From positions 3,038,001 through 3,102,000 of the forward strand of contig JAGTJL010000003.1 in NCBI GenBank assembly GCA_020746875.1: a DNA stretch of 64,000 bases, written 5' to 3'. The DNA is from Rhexocercosporidium sp. MPI-PUGE-AT-0058 (lineage: Eukaryota > Ascomycota > Leotiomycetes > Helotiales). The translations under genes and the position numbers were made by a program. Positions 1 through 12,531 of this stretch are shown piece by piece. Positions within the stretch are counted from its first letter, which is position 1; each line of letters starts with the position of its first letter. Under the pieces are notes generated by a model. That model worked only from the letters and a program-made list of their open reading frames with translations, was not told where the DNA came from and did no database searches.

Positions 1-3000
1 GAGAATGGGATGGCAGAAATATTACCTCGGCGGGCCTTTTGTGGTTTAGATGTAACGATCCTTAGAAATGATGATGAGCCTCACTTTCCATCTTTCGTAC
101 TATCTAGCGTACATAAGGAGATATCCCCCAGCTACCTACTGTAGGGTAAAAAAGATCCCTGAGCTACCCCGCACGAACAATCCCTTCTCCTCCCTCATCA
201 AACCTTCCTTACCTTACCTTCATCATCTAAAAGAAGAAAAAGAGAAGAAAGTACTACTTATTCGATCCATCAAATCTTGTCTCCCTAGTACATTATGCAG
301 CTGTTCCCCGTCTCTCACACTCACCAGCCGTTGAATACGAGCTCCCTGCATATGAATCACACCACACCACATCCCACATCCCACGCCCTTCAACCCATCA
401 CATCAACCCCCAACCCACCCCCTCTTCAGTCATCGCATCGAAAACGAACACTCCCCAAAAAGAAGATCCAGGACCCCTAAACCACTTAACAAATCCTCGA
501 ATCCCAAGCTCCAAGCAGTCAGTGGAGTCCATCCCACCACTCACATACCAGCACCTCTCATCCGTAGTATAGAATGATATGCAGCGCTTAAGAACGCCCG
601 ACTCCGCAATGACGACTATATATCCATCTTCGAATGTAGATCTCTCCCTTTTATGCTCTTGGCTCCTGCTAAGAGTGGGAGTGAGGCGTGCGATATAGTA
701 CAGTACAGTACCTCTCGTACAGCGAGCACCCTCAGATCGTCTTCTTAAAAAGAAGGTCAAAAACACGAGAACGAAATAAAAACCAACGTTAACTTAGCAC
801 AGCAACTAGAAGTCTAGTAAGTCCTCGGCTTCTACCTTCAAAATAGGCACTGTTGGTTCGGCTTGGCGGCATTGGCGGGTGACGAGTCCTCGGTACTTTT
901 CCTCTCGACGAACGTCACCTTTTTTTTTTGGGTCTGGCTGACAGACAGCACGGGTCTTTGTTTCCATTGATTCTTCATATATTTTTCTGTCACTTTACTC
1001 CTTTAATTGAGAGTATTTTTAATAAATAAATTAAATAAAAAAAAAGCTTTCCACACCGCCCAAACCCCAGCAATGGCAGAGCTTACAGAGCAAGACCCCT
1101 CAAGACCTTCAAAATTCCAGGGTCCTAGTCCACCGAAGCGGGGCAACACCAACTAGAAAAATCCCCAGCACCATCGGCGGAGACTGACTGTGGCAGTGTA
1201 GCCGCCAGCCAAGAATAGATCAATTATCCGCACAGTGCGGAAGAAGGACATGAGACGAAACTTATCACTTTTCCTACAAAGTATGATGGTAAGCGCGAGA
1301 CTGACATCGGACGAAAAGAGATGAGATGTCTCACACATCGCGTTCCTTTTCTCCGGGCGATCCGGATGTTTACTTTTCTTGTCTTAGTAGGGCAAAATAA
1401 AAAGTTGGGGTCCAATCTTTTGGTTTGATAAAGGTTGAGCTGTTGTTTCGTGTATGCTTGCAAATTATAATCGATTGTTGGCATTTCTGGGGTTCACTTT
1501 CGATGTTGACGATTTGCCTGGATGCACGTTCGTGCCTGATTTGATTATTCTTGCAGACCGGGGGAAAAGGGGGGATCTCTTAAGCGAGCCCCTGAATCGG
1601 CAAATTTCACAATTGACATTGACATTCTTTCAAGCCGAAAGTTCCGCAAGTTATCATTCTACTTTAAACTTAGCACAAGGCCTTGCAACTACTAGTCACG
1701 CATGTCTTGTAACCTACTAAAGGAATTGGAACAAAGTGAAGGAAACTTGTTACTCTTTACCACTGCCAGGTTTGCTCGTTCAGGATGTGAATCTGGAAAT
1801 CGTCCTCAGGGAAGAGTCCGCAGAGAATGATAGAGGTAAACAAGTTTTATAGCATAGCACATTATGTGAATAAGCTTTACTTCTCTGCATCAACCAGAGA
1901 ACAAGATACCTCTCCTTCACAAATAGTACGTCGCCTACCGAGAAGAACAATCTCTCACCCTTACATCGACAGCTATGCTACGAACATCTCAGAGCCCATC
2001 AGACATCACCAAACAACACTATGAAGAGACTTCATAGTTCCTCCCATACAATGAGAATGGAATAGTGAAGCATAGAAGTTTCATAATATCCTCTTCACAA
2101 AGCGGCAAAGCCCAGCCGCCAGCTTATAACTTCTAGACAAAGTCCAACAGAGGACGAGAAAAGATGCTCAGACATTTAAACTCTACAGAAAGTTTTCAAC
2201 TAGAGAGCGACTTATGCCATCTAGGAATACTGTCTGCAAACAGGTACAAGAGGGTCGCGGATCACATGTCAAGCGCGGTTGTGATTCATGAAATAGACGG
2301 GAGAAATCGTTTTGGGTCTCGAATAATGGGGTTGCAAAGAGTTTCGTTATGAGTTTGCCAAAGAAGCTTCTCCTATGAGGCTTTACGTTACATTCTTTGA
2401 CATGAGCGAGCTAGTTCTCTGTGACCTCGCATAGGGTTGTGCCAATCTGTCAGACGATAGATGTATATGGATGGAAGCAATATCATCAGAAATAGGTAGG
2501 TACGATCTCTATAGACAACGAATGATAATATTTTAGTTTGCATGTGCTTTACTCAGGACTTCTTATCCAGTGACTCCCTCTCCTCGTATGTCGGACCATT
2601 CCTAAGAGGGGGGACTGACGAATTTCCCGATGCAACTGATGCTTTACTTGAACACTTGAGGCACATGCTGTTTACTGTGTAATATTCAGGTCCCTGCATT
2701 AATCTATTTGAGCGATCTTGATCATCTTCCTAACACTGTATCATCGTCGTCTCACCTCACGCGCAAGGGTTGAGATCTTCAACTGACTTGGCTCAATATC
2801 ATTGTTTAAGCGAGTATCAGAATGGTCCGCAGTCCGGATGTATCATTGATACTGGCCCCGAAATCCGAAAAGATTCTCAGCAATGCGTAACTGAAGAGTA
2901 TAGCATGACCAGGTTTGAGCAGGTAGAGATCATTCCAATTTTTTTAATAAAAGTAAAATAGGTAAAGACAGGAGCATACTTGCAGACGCGTGCATACACC

Positions 3001-3055
3001 AGTAAGCAGGAATCGAGGACTAGTCATAAAGACATCCCTCCACTCCTCCTAGCTC
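1..3055. other. Non-coding stretch at the window edge
   Basis: No open frame here has gene-like features: all are short, lack recognisable motifs and cannot be joined by good splice sites. An A/T-rich patch lies near 1000–1045 and short GTACAG repeats near 695–712. I see no RNA gene. Confidence 0.5.
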
Positions 3056-3691
3056 TCATGCTCCGCCATCTGAATTGCTAGAGAGTAGCCCCTTTTCAAA
3101 CTTCTCAAGGGCCTTTGACAGCGTCGTCCGTATCCACCCCAGCAGGAGCATTCGCCACAGCAGCGAATTTCTCCAGAATCTGAGCTCAAGACTAGCAAGA
3201 TTATACTTCGATCCGTCTTCCAAAGCTAGCATATCAGGTAGAGTACACTTTCCGTAGCGTCCACCCCTTTCGTGCCTCTCACTACTTCTTGGAGAGGAAT
3301 CCGTAGGTGGCACTGGTATAGGGTCCGTTGCTGAGACATTTGAAATTGGTGGAGGAAGCTGTCTCGATGGTCTTTGTGAGAACGGCATTGTCCACCCTCG
3401 TGGCCTCGAATCTAGATGAACCAGTTGGATGGGATACCGCGGAAGCCGAGGGAGGGGACGGTGCTGGTTGAGAGACCGCAGCAGTTTTGGTGGGAAGATG
3501 AGGGATCAGAATTGTTTACTTGATTCATTTATGGACAAGAGGGGAACGGGGAAGAGCGCAGTACGCTCATGTTGGGACTCCAGTCCCTGCAGACTGCGGC
3601 AGTACCTTGACAGTCGTTTCTCTCCGTGTGAAGCCAGATGTCGATTTCACAAGCCGCAGTAGCAAGGCCAAGGAGAGTAACGAGGACTTCA
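3056..3691 (-). pseudogene. Possible decayed secreted-protein gene
   Basis: An ATG at 3691 (minus) opens a frame whose first residues look like a signal peptide: Met-Lys-Ser-Ser followed by a leucine-rich core. The frame stops after about 41 codons. Further 3', two overlapping frames are open for 60–110 codons and are rich in Ser and Pro, as in linkers of secreted proteins. No splice choice I tried joins them cleanly. This may be a degraded secreted protein, a gene with an unusual intron, or chance. I do not recognise a family. Confidence 0.2.
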
Positions 3692-5366
3692 TGGTGATTA
3701 GAATGGAGAGGTTGCGTGCAGAGAAGGTACTAGTGCGTAATTAGTAAGTAGTAAAAAGAGCTTGAGGAACAAAGATTGAGAAGCTCGAGGGGATGAAGAA
3801 CAATCTTTAGGAGGGAAAATTTGCCTCCCTTTTGTACTCTCCCTTTGGAAACTGGTATGGTAACTTGAAAATTTCAGGTGAGATCTTTCTTGAGACACTC
3901 ACCCACTGTTCAAGACGTAAACGACTCAGCGAGATTTGATTGGATTGACAACTTCTCTCTCCAAAGAAGCTTAAGACCTATGCCCTAGTAACCGGCACGA
4001 ACCGCACGATATCTATCAAGTAGAGTAGAGACTTCAGACGGCCGGAGCGCAACGGCCCGCGAAACCCTACATGATTTAGACGATGTTTGGTAAACAATTG
4101 GTTCGCTTGTCTGATCTCGACACAGATGAGGAAATTGAATATTTGCTTGTAGGGAACTGCAAGTCTCATCTCATTCATGTATACCAGGATACTGCGCAAT
4201 GTTGTTACCTGAAGTTAAAATTGCACGTAAACCAGCCTCCTTCTTGGTTTGCTTACAATTCACTCAATCGTAAACCTCTATATCAGAAAACTAATTCCAA
4301 CACTTTTGATGGGAATAAAATTAGTCCGATCTCACTGAAGATCTATGAACAGTTTGCTTGGTGAACATGTTTTGATTCTAAAGAAAAATTCCTTCATATC
4401 CATATGCATATCATAATTGCTCTCGCTAAAAGCTCCCACAAGATGCGATAGTATACAACAAGAGAATTTGGGTTTGCGAGTAGCTGTGGGGAATTATGGC
4501 TCTGACTGCATACTAACTGCCATGCATTTCTTTCAAACAACCTTGGGAGGTATCACGAAGAATTTTGACACAATATAACCTTCGCCATAGGGCTCATCGT
4601 CTAATCTCACTTCATCGGTCGCCAAGAGTATGATCCTTTGTATATAGGGTACTGCTTTCTGACCCTCTCGCTCCATCACTCAGAAAGCCTCGCAACCTCA
4701 CTTCAAGGCTTAGGTTCTTCAAATATTTGGTAACGTTTACTGCAAGACATCAAGACCTTCCATATCAGTCATAAGTGCGGGGCTTTGAGGCACATATCTC
4801 GATCTATCCTCTACTTACCAAACATAAGATCGAAGAGGTTACTGCTGACGGAAGATATGATGAAGGACTTGGCAATTGATACTGTTTAGGTTTTAAAAAT
4901 AATAATAAAAGGCTTGCTACGTAGTGCCTTGACGTGAAAGTAAAGCGAGAAAACGTGAGAGTAGGTACTTTTAGTTGGCGGCGAGGAGGGTAGCTGTTGG
5001 GAATGGTCTCGCAAAGTCCCACATTGAGGGTCACTGGCAGTAGGACGCATAACATGATATCAAATGTACCAGTCTATGAAGTTATTGGATCGTCTTCCAC
5101 GGCCATGATGGCAATGACGCCTTTCTCTTTGGGCACTGTTCCCAATCTTTGGCTAGCCCCTGATCTGCATGTGCTCTCGAAGACTCAATTGTGCAATCTC
5201 CACTTGCCCCAAGACCAACTGGCGGGTTCTTGGTCTAAAAGTCATAATTTTCACACATTGTTAAGTGCAAGAAATATCACATGGCTCTTAAACGTGGAAG
5301 CTAAAATTCCTATTCGAGTATTGTACATCGCGCTGATATCTCCGCGATATGGTATCGTTCGAGATT
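3692..5366. other. Non-coding stretch 3' of the GH43 gene
   Basis: Short open frames only, none with recognisable motifs or supported splice sites. It holds the 3' flank of the GH43 gene on its right side. Confidence 0.45.
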
Positions 5367-6626
5367 TCATCCCCACTTTGCATTCAGAGCATCGTATCTA
5401 TCTTTGGTGATACCAATCACACTTCCATGCCGTAAGTTCTTAGGGAAAGCACTCCGATCCGCATCGACCCACGCATTAGCATTCATATTCGTGCTCGTGA
5501 ACGGCCTGTATCCATCGCCTCCGAAGTCTGTATCATGTCAGCACGTACTCATTTCATACAATGTGGATCTGGCAAAACCCAGATAACACAGACAGGAGCC
5601 AACTTACAATCCAGCAGCAGATTTACACGTCCCTCAACGGCATTATCCTTCCATGCGTAAGGTCCCTCGACACCACTATGGATAAACGTCGTCCCACCCC
5701 CAGGTCTCGTCCACGTCCCGAACAAACCCGTATCAGACCTCTCCATATAGACATTCGTAGCGCTCTCATTCTTCAAGAACCTAGCATATGAATTCGCTCC
5801 GAGTTGTACGTAAGCGAGATCAATCAAGGACGTCTTACCAGCGCTGATGAGCGTCTGCGGTGTACTGAAGGTGCGGAAGTCAGATGTGTAAGCGTATCGG
5901 ATAACGTCTGCACCTGGTGTGCCGGTGTGTGATGTGTCGGACGAAGAGTAAAATTTCGAGGCCCAGTGTACGAGATATTGTCCTGTTGTGCGGCGTTAAT
6001 TACGTTTGAGGTATGTGTTGATTTGATGGATGGTTTACCTTTATTGGAGTCCCAGATGGCATCTGGTGCCCATACCATCCCGGCATCGTTGTTTTCGACT
6101 TTGACAAGTCGTTCCGTGCCCCAGTTTATCAAGTCTGTACTCTCCCAGATGTAGATGCCCAGCGAGCCTTTTCGTTGCGCGGCGTCCCATGTTGTCTACG
6201 TAAAGCGAGGAGTGCGCATCAGCAAACTGAATCCTCAAATTCCCGCTGAGAAAAACAATTCGGAAGATTCTGACAATTGAACACCAGTCTTACCTTCCCA
6301 ATATCCAAATCAGTCCCAACGATATACCACTTCTTTCCAGCTTCCGCACCCCCACCGTTCACAATCGACGGATCTCTCACTCCCCCCGTCCCAAGACTCG
6401 GATCCAGAATCGGACTACCGCTCTTCAAAGCCTTGTATGAGAAAGCATTGTTCCCATTACTGAGGTAGAAATACACGTTCGGTGCGCTACCCAAGAAGAA
6501 GACTCCGAGATAGCCTACTAAACTTGCATCGGCACGAGTCTGCAGCTCGGTGCTCTCTATGGACTGGGCAGGCAGAGCATAGGATCTTAAAGCCAGGAAG
6601 GCCGGAAGGAAGAGAGAAATTTTCAT
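5367..6626 (-). CDS. Secreted glycoside hydrolase family 43 protein
   Basis: Predicted secreted hydrolase of plant cell-wall arabinan or xylan type polysaccharides. Model: exons 6626–6294, 6195–6039, 5982–5608 and 5527–5367, all GT..AG, 341 aa. A signal peptide covers about residues 1–19 (MKISLFLPAF start, cleavage near ALPA). The five-bladed propeller landmarks of GH43 are present: Asp85 in RDPS (general base), Asp156 in WAPD (pKa modulator) and Glu269 in EGPYAWK (general acid). The protein ends shortly after the last blade, so there is no carbohydrate-binding module. The ATG at 6626 is chosen because it starts the signal peptide; an upstream in-frame non-ATG extension is unlikely. A TATA box lies 68 nt upstream. 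The exact substrate (arabinan, arabinoxylan or galactan) cannot be fixed, since GH43 has many subfamilies. Confidence 0.9.
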
Positions 6627-6693
6627 AGTGAGGGAAGAGAGGACAGAGATGAACAGGACCACCCCAGAGGAAGTGACGGCCGATGCATAGCGC

Positions 6694-6699
6694 TTTATA
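6694..6699 (-). promoter_or_regulatory. TATA box of the GH43 gene
   Basis: On the minus strand the bases read TATAAA, 68 nt upstream of the GH43 start codon. That leaves room for a transcription start about 30 nt downstream and a short leader. Function is inferred from position and consensus. Confidence 0.5.
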
Positions 6700-7449
6700 T
6701 GAGATCATGGGGAAATGACTGGGGAAGCTGCGGATAATTCAAGTACCATATCTAAATTGCCGGCCTCTGAAAGAAAGCCATGGCACTGACTACAGCCTCG
6801 TTTCCATACCAAGATTCTCGTAATAGAGACGGAGATACCTGCCTTGACTTCATCCGGTCAATCGGGTGAACTGCTACCGGTGCTTGAGTCTCGCACTGAA
6901 CTTTGAACTGCCAAGACTTGGTGTCCGAGATCTAGTAAGAAGCACAAAGTGAAGACTCGGTCTGATAGATGGAAGTTTCTGAATTGTGTTGTCAAATCCC
7001 AAAATGAACTTGCAGTCCGCGATGCAGACCAAGCCCTGCAGTTGAGCCGAGATTTCGCAACCCCGCCATCCCCGGAGACGAGGGGTAAAGGACACATGAC
7101 CAATAGGTTATGACGTTTCTGGACTAAAGCCGTATGGACTTCCCTTCAAATGACTCGCAACTGGAGAGGTCACTACGGATAGGATGCGCACGAATGGGAG
7201 TCTGAGGACGAATTTAGCGTTTCGGTGATGGAAGGAATGGAAGAAATTTCGTATTGGAAACCTCGGCTTTGAGGGTTCGTACAGACATCCCTGCAGCTGG
7301 ATGAAAGACAGAGCAAACATGTGCTTTGAACATATTTAGCGACATTGTGAAAGGTGGCTCTATCTGATTAGAGTGGCTCGTTGATCTCCAAGTCTGAAGA
7401 AGACAGTCAGCTCTGCGCATGTGGTTCTGCCAGTACCCAATCGTCCACG
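6700..7449. other. Intergenic region upstream of GH43
   Basis: Presumed promoter DNA of the GH43 gene. No gene-like frame is seen on either strand. Confidence 0.45.
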
Positions 7450-8040
7450 CTAGTTAACCGAATATAAATATTCCTGATCATCACCCTCCTCTTCTGAGTC
7501 CTCAGCATGAGCCACCTGTTGCAACTCTTGTAGTTTTTCTCGGCTTTCCTCTGCTGTTCCATGTAAACTCTACTGATTTCTTCTGCACCTTTGCCAGTTT
7601 CTAGTGTAGTATACTCCTTCGTTGTCTTCGTTTTTCTCGTCGAGCTTCTATTAGCAAGTTCTAGTAATCTGATTAGTAGCTGTTGTTGATCTGTTAACTT
7701 AGAGAGGAAAGCTGACTGATCATGTTGGCTATACCGATGCACTACCACGCACTGATTCTGCTTGCTCGTTTCCTTGAAGCGGTGGTTTACAGACCTCGCT
7801 TGCTATATTAGTGTTGACGGCGTTGCCAGTCTAGGCTGTTTTGCTGGAGTAAAGTCCTTCGATGCTGTGGACATATCGACTTTCTTGGAGAGTAATGATA
7901 GTCTATCCTTACGCGTAGGTGGTTTTGTTTTGGTGTTTGTGGCATTAGATTAAACTGTCGCTTCATCCTCTGCTGGAACAACAGGAGAGCCGTCCCCGTC
8001 CCCGTCCCCGTCTCCATGCTCTTCCTTCACAACAGATCAA
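7450..8040 (-). pseudogene. Decayed gene of unknown function
   Basis: A single minus-strand frame can be followed from about 8040 to about 7520 with protein-like composition: an Asp-Gly repeat, a Lys-rich middle, then a Gln/Leu-rich coiled-coil-like part containing LTDQQQLLIRLLELANRSS. It is broken by TAA at 7950–7952 and TAG at 7803–7805; both could come from glutamine codons by C-to-T change. Near the end the frame shifts, and the shifted frame runs through an acidic tail (EDSEEEGDDQ) to a TAG at 7450–7452. Fragments of coding character also continue upstream towards 8900 in broken frames. No family is recognised. An intact gene with several unusual introns is the alternative, but in-frame stops plus the shift make decay more likely. 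Confidence 0.4.
7991..8014. repeat. CGTCCC hexamer repeat
   Basis: Three perfect CGTCCC units and one imperfect unit in tandem. On the minus strand, in the frame of the decayed gene, they would encode Gly-Asp dipeptides. Confidence 0.8.
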
Positions 8041-9463
8041 GCGTTTTTGGCTCAAGACTCGATTTAATCTGAAGAGACTGATATGGAGTTCTTGTTGTTA
8101 TCATGGAAGGTCGATAAATGAAGCGGAGCGATGCTGGTGGGACAATGACGCTTGATGGCGCTATGTACGAGGTAACGATTTCTGTGTGAGAGTTCTCTTC
8201 TAGGATATATTCCCATTTCTGTCTTCAGCATTCCGAGCATTCCTCTTCGATTGAGAGCTCTGAGGCTCAGTCTCTGGTGGCTCGAGCTCTGCCACTAGCT
8301 TAATCCCATCGTTAGAACGGAATTCGTCATTCGGATCCGCATCAGAATCATAGCCCCACCGGTCCCAGACTGGATCTGGCTTCTAGGCAAGACTCTTGCT
8401 CCCTTGGACGTGAATCGGAGCCAGAAATTCTTTCCAGGGCTCGCTGTAGATGAGCTAGCTGACGACCTTGAGACATTATGTGTGGTTCAGCACCAACTGA
8501 GTGTTTGATGAGTATGTAATAGATAGAAGCAACATATCTCTGAAGGAACGAAGGGCCGCCTCTCTGTCTTTGAATTGTACCAGCAGCAAGCACAAGCACC
8601 TCTGTTCAACTGCCCTGAGAAGAGCCCTTCGATCAAAACACAACTTTTGAGGGAGCCGTTAACCTCCTTATAATGGCAATAAGCTTGCGCCTGTTCACAT
8701 CCACGTACTCTTGGGCAAGTACAGTTTCCTCCTCGCTGAAGGTACTTCAGCAAAATCCCGTTTTGAGGGTCCAGTGAACGTATCACTGGGGTAGCAGAAG
8801 CTTTGTAAATATCATTGAACGCTGAGCCAGGGGTTACCCAGCTCTGGAAAAGCTTAATTGCTCTTAGTGAGATCCTGGGACGACTGGAGAGTCGCATTAG
8901 AAGACTTGGTGCGAGGCGTTAGAGGGGAGCGCTCAATTCGGTCTTCCTCTCCTAACGTACCCATTCCGAAGAAGAGGAAGAAGAGGAAAACTAGGGTAAG
9001 AGACAGTTATACAAATGCTGATGAAAGTGTTGTGTACTTGATTTGGAAGTTGGACTGACTGGGAAGAAGGCTGAGAGCCAACGATGCTTAAGGAGTGTTA
9101 GAGACTGGAGTCACGTCGCGTTGAGTTGAGTTTGAAATAAAGCCTCGCTTGTGTGGTAAGTAGGTAGGTACGAGTATATACCGAAACGAGTATACAGAGG
9201 TCAAGGGTGGAGCCTCAGCAATGAGATATCAATCATAGAAACGTGATTTACGAATGTGTATCCATTGCAATTCTACAGATGTGTAAATCTTCTAGGCCGG
9301 TAGTGGAAGACTGACTATTTGGACGACGCGAACCGCGTTTGAGCCTCGGGAAGGCACGGACCATTCCCAGGGGTTGGATTTGACTCTCAGCCTCGTCGCG
9401 AACTTTCATTCTGTTCCGCCTCATCCTCACACCAACACCACTCTCGCCTCACCATCCTCCACC
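8041..9463. other. Non-coding stretch 5' of SWC5
   Basis: The left part (to about 8900) has broken minus-strand frames that may be the 5' part of the decayed gene at 7450–8040. The right part is the presumed SWC5 promoter and leader. No intact gene is seen. Confidence 0.4.
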
Positions 9464-10604
9464 ATGCCACCAGAACTTATTCCCGATGACGAAGATTACG
9501 CATCAGAGGAAGATTCCGACTTCGCGCCCGATGCGGCACCCGCGGCAGATGCAGAGTCCTCGGACGAAGAATCAGAAGCAGAAGAACCTGCAGCGGCAGC
9601 GAAGCAGCCCCAGCCCAAGAAAAGGAAACGAGGAGGCGATGAAGAGGCAGAGGATGTGGGGTTTGAAAATTCGGGCGATGAGGCGATCATGAAAGAGGGC
9701 TCTAAGTCCAAGCGGAAGAAGGGAAAGAAGAGCAAAGAGGAGGCGGAGGATGAGGGGGGCGAGGGAGGATTGGTTAAGACGAGGAGTATGAGGGCACAGG
9801 AGTATGCGATACGTTCTTGTTATACAAAGATATAAGTGCTAACTCACATGCAGGATAGTCGAAAAGAAACCTCTGATTAATACAGCAGCAGCAACAATCG
9901 ACGTCGACTCCGTCTGGGAAGCAATGATATCTGGGAGATCAGCCGCCCCAGAACCTAAACCTACCACTGAACCTGCATCCCTCCTCTCCCCCAACCTCTC
10001 TACTAGTCCCGAAAGCAGACGCACCACTGTATTATCACCGAATGGCAGGATAGAGGCATCGCGATCGCCGAGCACATTGAGCGACGGTCCCGATTCTCTG
10101 GTTATGATTAAGCGAACCTACAACTTCGCTGGAAAGGTACACATGGAACAAAAACTCGTGCCACGCAACTCTGCAGAAGCAAAGCTCTTCCTAGCCACCA
10201 ATGCTCCGCCAAGTAGTGCGGCAGAGCCTGTAACAGAGCCTGCAGCAGCGGAACAAGAAGACTCGCCTTTCGCAAAACCGAAACGGCCATTAAAGAAAGC
10301 CCGGCGGTCAATATTCGAGCCTGTCGTTGATTTACCGCCGAGGACAGACCTGTACTTCGGCACAAGGAAGCAGAGTGATATCACACTCGTGGGGGTGCAG
10401 GCGAAGGTTAAGAAGTTCAATACGGTGGAGAAGAGTGCGATGGATTGGGCTGGCTTTGTGGACAAGGAGGGCATTGCGGATGAGTTGGATGCCGCGGGTA
10501 AGAGTAAGGGCGCGTATAAAGCGAGGCAGGAGTTCTTGGCTAGGGTGGAGGCGAAGAAGGTCGAGGATGATAGGAGGGCTAGGGGGTTGCCTGCCCTTCT
10601 GTGA
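9464..10604 (+). CDS. SWC5: SWR1 chromatin-remodelling complex subunit Swc5 (BCNT family)
   Basis: Nuclear subunit of SWR1, the complex that exchanges H2A for H2A.Z (Htz1) in nucleosomes; Swc5 is needed for the exchange step. Model: exons 9464–9801 and 9854–10604 with a 52-nt intron (GTATGC..CAG, in phase), 362 aa. The N-terminal ~110 residues are very acidic with Lys/Arg-rich blocks (PKKRKRG, KRKKGKKSK), typical of the histone-binding Swc5/Cfdp1 N-terminus and usable as nuclear-localisation signals. The C-terminal ~80 residues are the BCNT-C domain: the core around VEKSAMDWAGFVDKEGI, then KGAYKARQEFL and an Arg-rich end. The ATG at 9464 is chosen because it starts the acidic region and has an adenine at -3. 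No abnormality is seen. Confidence 0.93.
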
Positions 10605-12144
10605 ATGGAAAATCTGTGTATGATTGATGACTACTATTTAATGAGCTATAAATGTAAGAATAAGCACAGATCTCTTGGCTAGAAATGCTTCCTTTGGGCT
10701 TTCCAGCTAGTATTTCACACGAATGGTCAGAAGTAAGAGGCAATCCTATCCCGTTGATTCAGGTGTTGTGGTGTTTTCATCATCTAAAATGCGTGCCTCT
10801 CTGTCTTCATGCCATATATCGGAAAGCTGTGTCTTCCATAGCTACAACTCTACAACCCACAAATGATAAATCGACCAGGACTCATGATGCGCCTCGTTTC
10901 CTCATTCGAACAATACTTCCATCGGAAGATGACGTGCTTCAAAATACAAATCTTCAAAAAAAGCAATTTCATCTCTCAAGGACCAGTTTAGGATCCTCAT
11001 AACCTTTCTTGCTAAACAGCGTATGCTAGAACCTAGAAGGAGAAACGGGAGAAACGGGAGAAACCAGAGAAGCTACAGGATAGTAGGCCTCCAGGCTTGC
11101 CATGTCTATACTAGAAGGCTTACACACATTTTAAGGGCGTTTATACATGTCTCTTCTCCCTTCCACAGGGTTGACCTCGTCTATTTCTGATACGGAGATT
11201 GGAAAAGGAAATATCTGGGCCAAAGTAATCACTCGCACACACCCGGTGGGAATGTCGCGGATAAGTGTTGAGATACTACATTGGTGTCGAAGAGAACTTG
11301 CGATAACACACAGGAAACCACCCTGTTAACTCGACTTCTTCAGACATAGTTTAAGAGAGCTATTTTTATTATCGCTGGAACGAGTAGCTTCTTCTGGCAA
11401 AGTATCTTCCAGTTGTGGCAAGTCGGCGGACGTAATTCATCCATTAAAGTCATAAATGCTAGTCTTAGCAGATTAGAAGTTCTAGTAGACTTACCTTGCC
11501 TTGGAATTGCACTCGTGTCCTCCCAGTCAAAAGTGTGAAGTTAGAAAAAGTAGAATATGCTAGTGGCTCGCTTAGCCCCGCTTCTTATGAAAAATAAAAC
11601 ACAACATTGAACCGTAGAGTTCAACACCTCTACAGGATTCCACAGTCCTTTGCGATGACTGTCTTGAGATAAATCATTCGAATGTGCATGGCATGACGTC
11701 GGTAGTTACTGTTGACATATGTGGAAGGACTCGATGGGTCGTAGATCTGAATCAATGCAAACTAGTCGTGAAACATCACTTGAATAATACCTATGAGTCT
11801 TCACCAGCTCACCAACTCTTCGAAGAAAGACACGTTGAAAATGGTTAGTGAAAGTTGCGGAACGTGGAAGAAGTCTCCCTAAGTAATATACAGGTCCTAG
11901 TGGATCGTGGACTTGAATATCAAGAGTAGCGGAGTATGAGCTGGACCTTCTCCATTGACAGCCAAAAGAAATTACGCAAAGCAGATAAACAACACAGATT
12001 CTGTACATCTATCCTGACTATGTTTAATATCCCTGAAATCCAATATATTTGCCCACTCTCCTCATATCCACACGCCATCCAGCCATTCTCTTCCAGCACG
12101 ATCTCACAAACCGCTCTACCCAAACCTCCACATCCTCCAAAACC
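10605..12144. other. Intergenic region 3' of SWC5
   Basis: No recognisable gene. A 9-nt unit (AGAAACGGG) is repeated 2.7 times at 11041–11065. Minus-strand frames at 11706–12123 are short and have no motif. Confidence 0.45.
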
Positions 12145-12420
12145 ATGTCCAGCCTATCCTCCCACCCCGACTTCTGGCTCTGTTTCAACGGCTGCACAAC
12201 CAAACGCGTCGTCCACCTTGGCAGCTCCATCGAAAAGGCTCGTCCACGACCAAATCCCCTGCAGCCCGGTCCCTGTCCCGAAAAGTACCATCTCTACCTA
12301 GTGGAAGAAAAGAGGATATTTACCTGTCTCGTGTGCATGGTCTACATTCCTACAGAGGAAGGGCAGAAACGAGCGGAGCAGGAGCAGAAAGAACGCGTGA
12401 GTACTTGGTTCGAGGCTTAG
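12145..12420 (+). CDS. Small cysteine-containing protein of unknown function
   Basis: A 91-aa protein, Met at 12145 in good context (AACCATG). It has two close cysteine pairs, CFNGC and CLVC, that could form a zinc-ribbon-like site, and ends in a Glu/Gln/Lys helix-like segment before TAG at 12418–12420. No signal peptide. I do not recognise the family. The reading frame stays open past the stop for 36 more codons (to TGA at 12529–12531), giving a strongly acidic tail (DSDEESESSQEED). The stop sits in a 24-nt segment that begins GTGAGT and ends TTAG. The real protein may therefore be about 120 aa, through splicing or readthrough. Moderately sure it is a gene, unsure of the end. Confidence 0.5.
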   Translation: MSSLSSHPDFWLCFNGCTTKRVVHLGSSIEKARPRPNPLQPGPCPEKYHLYLVEEKRIFTCLVCMVYIPTEEGQKRAEQEQKERVSTWFEA

Positions 12421-12531
12421 ATGAAGAGAGGTGTGGAGGTGTCGTCGAATCCTGTCACTGGAGAGGAAGAGAAACCTGTCGATAGTGACGAGGAGAGTGA
12501 GAGCTCCCAAGAAGAAGATATTGCTAGCTGA

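Noticed and set aside
11706..12123. Overlapping minus frames with similar-looking segments
   Set aside because: Short, no motif, no convincing splice sites.
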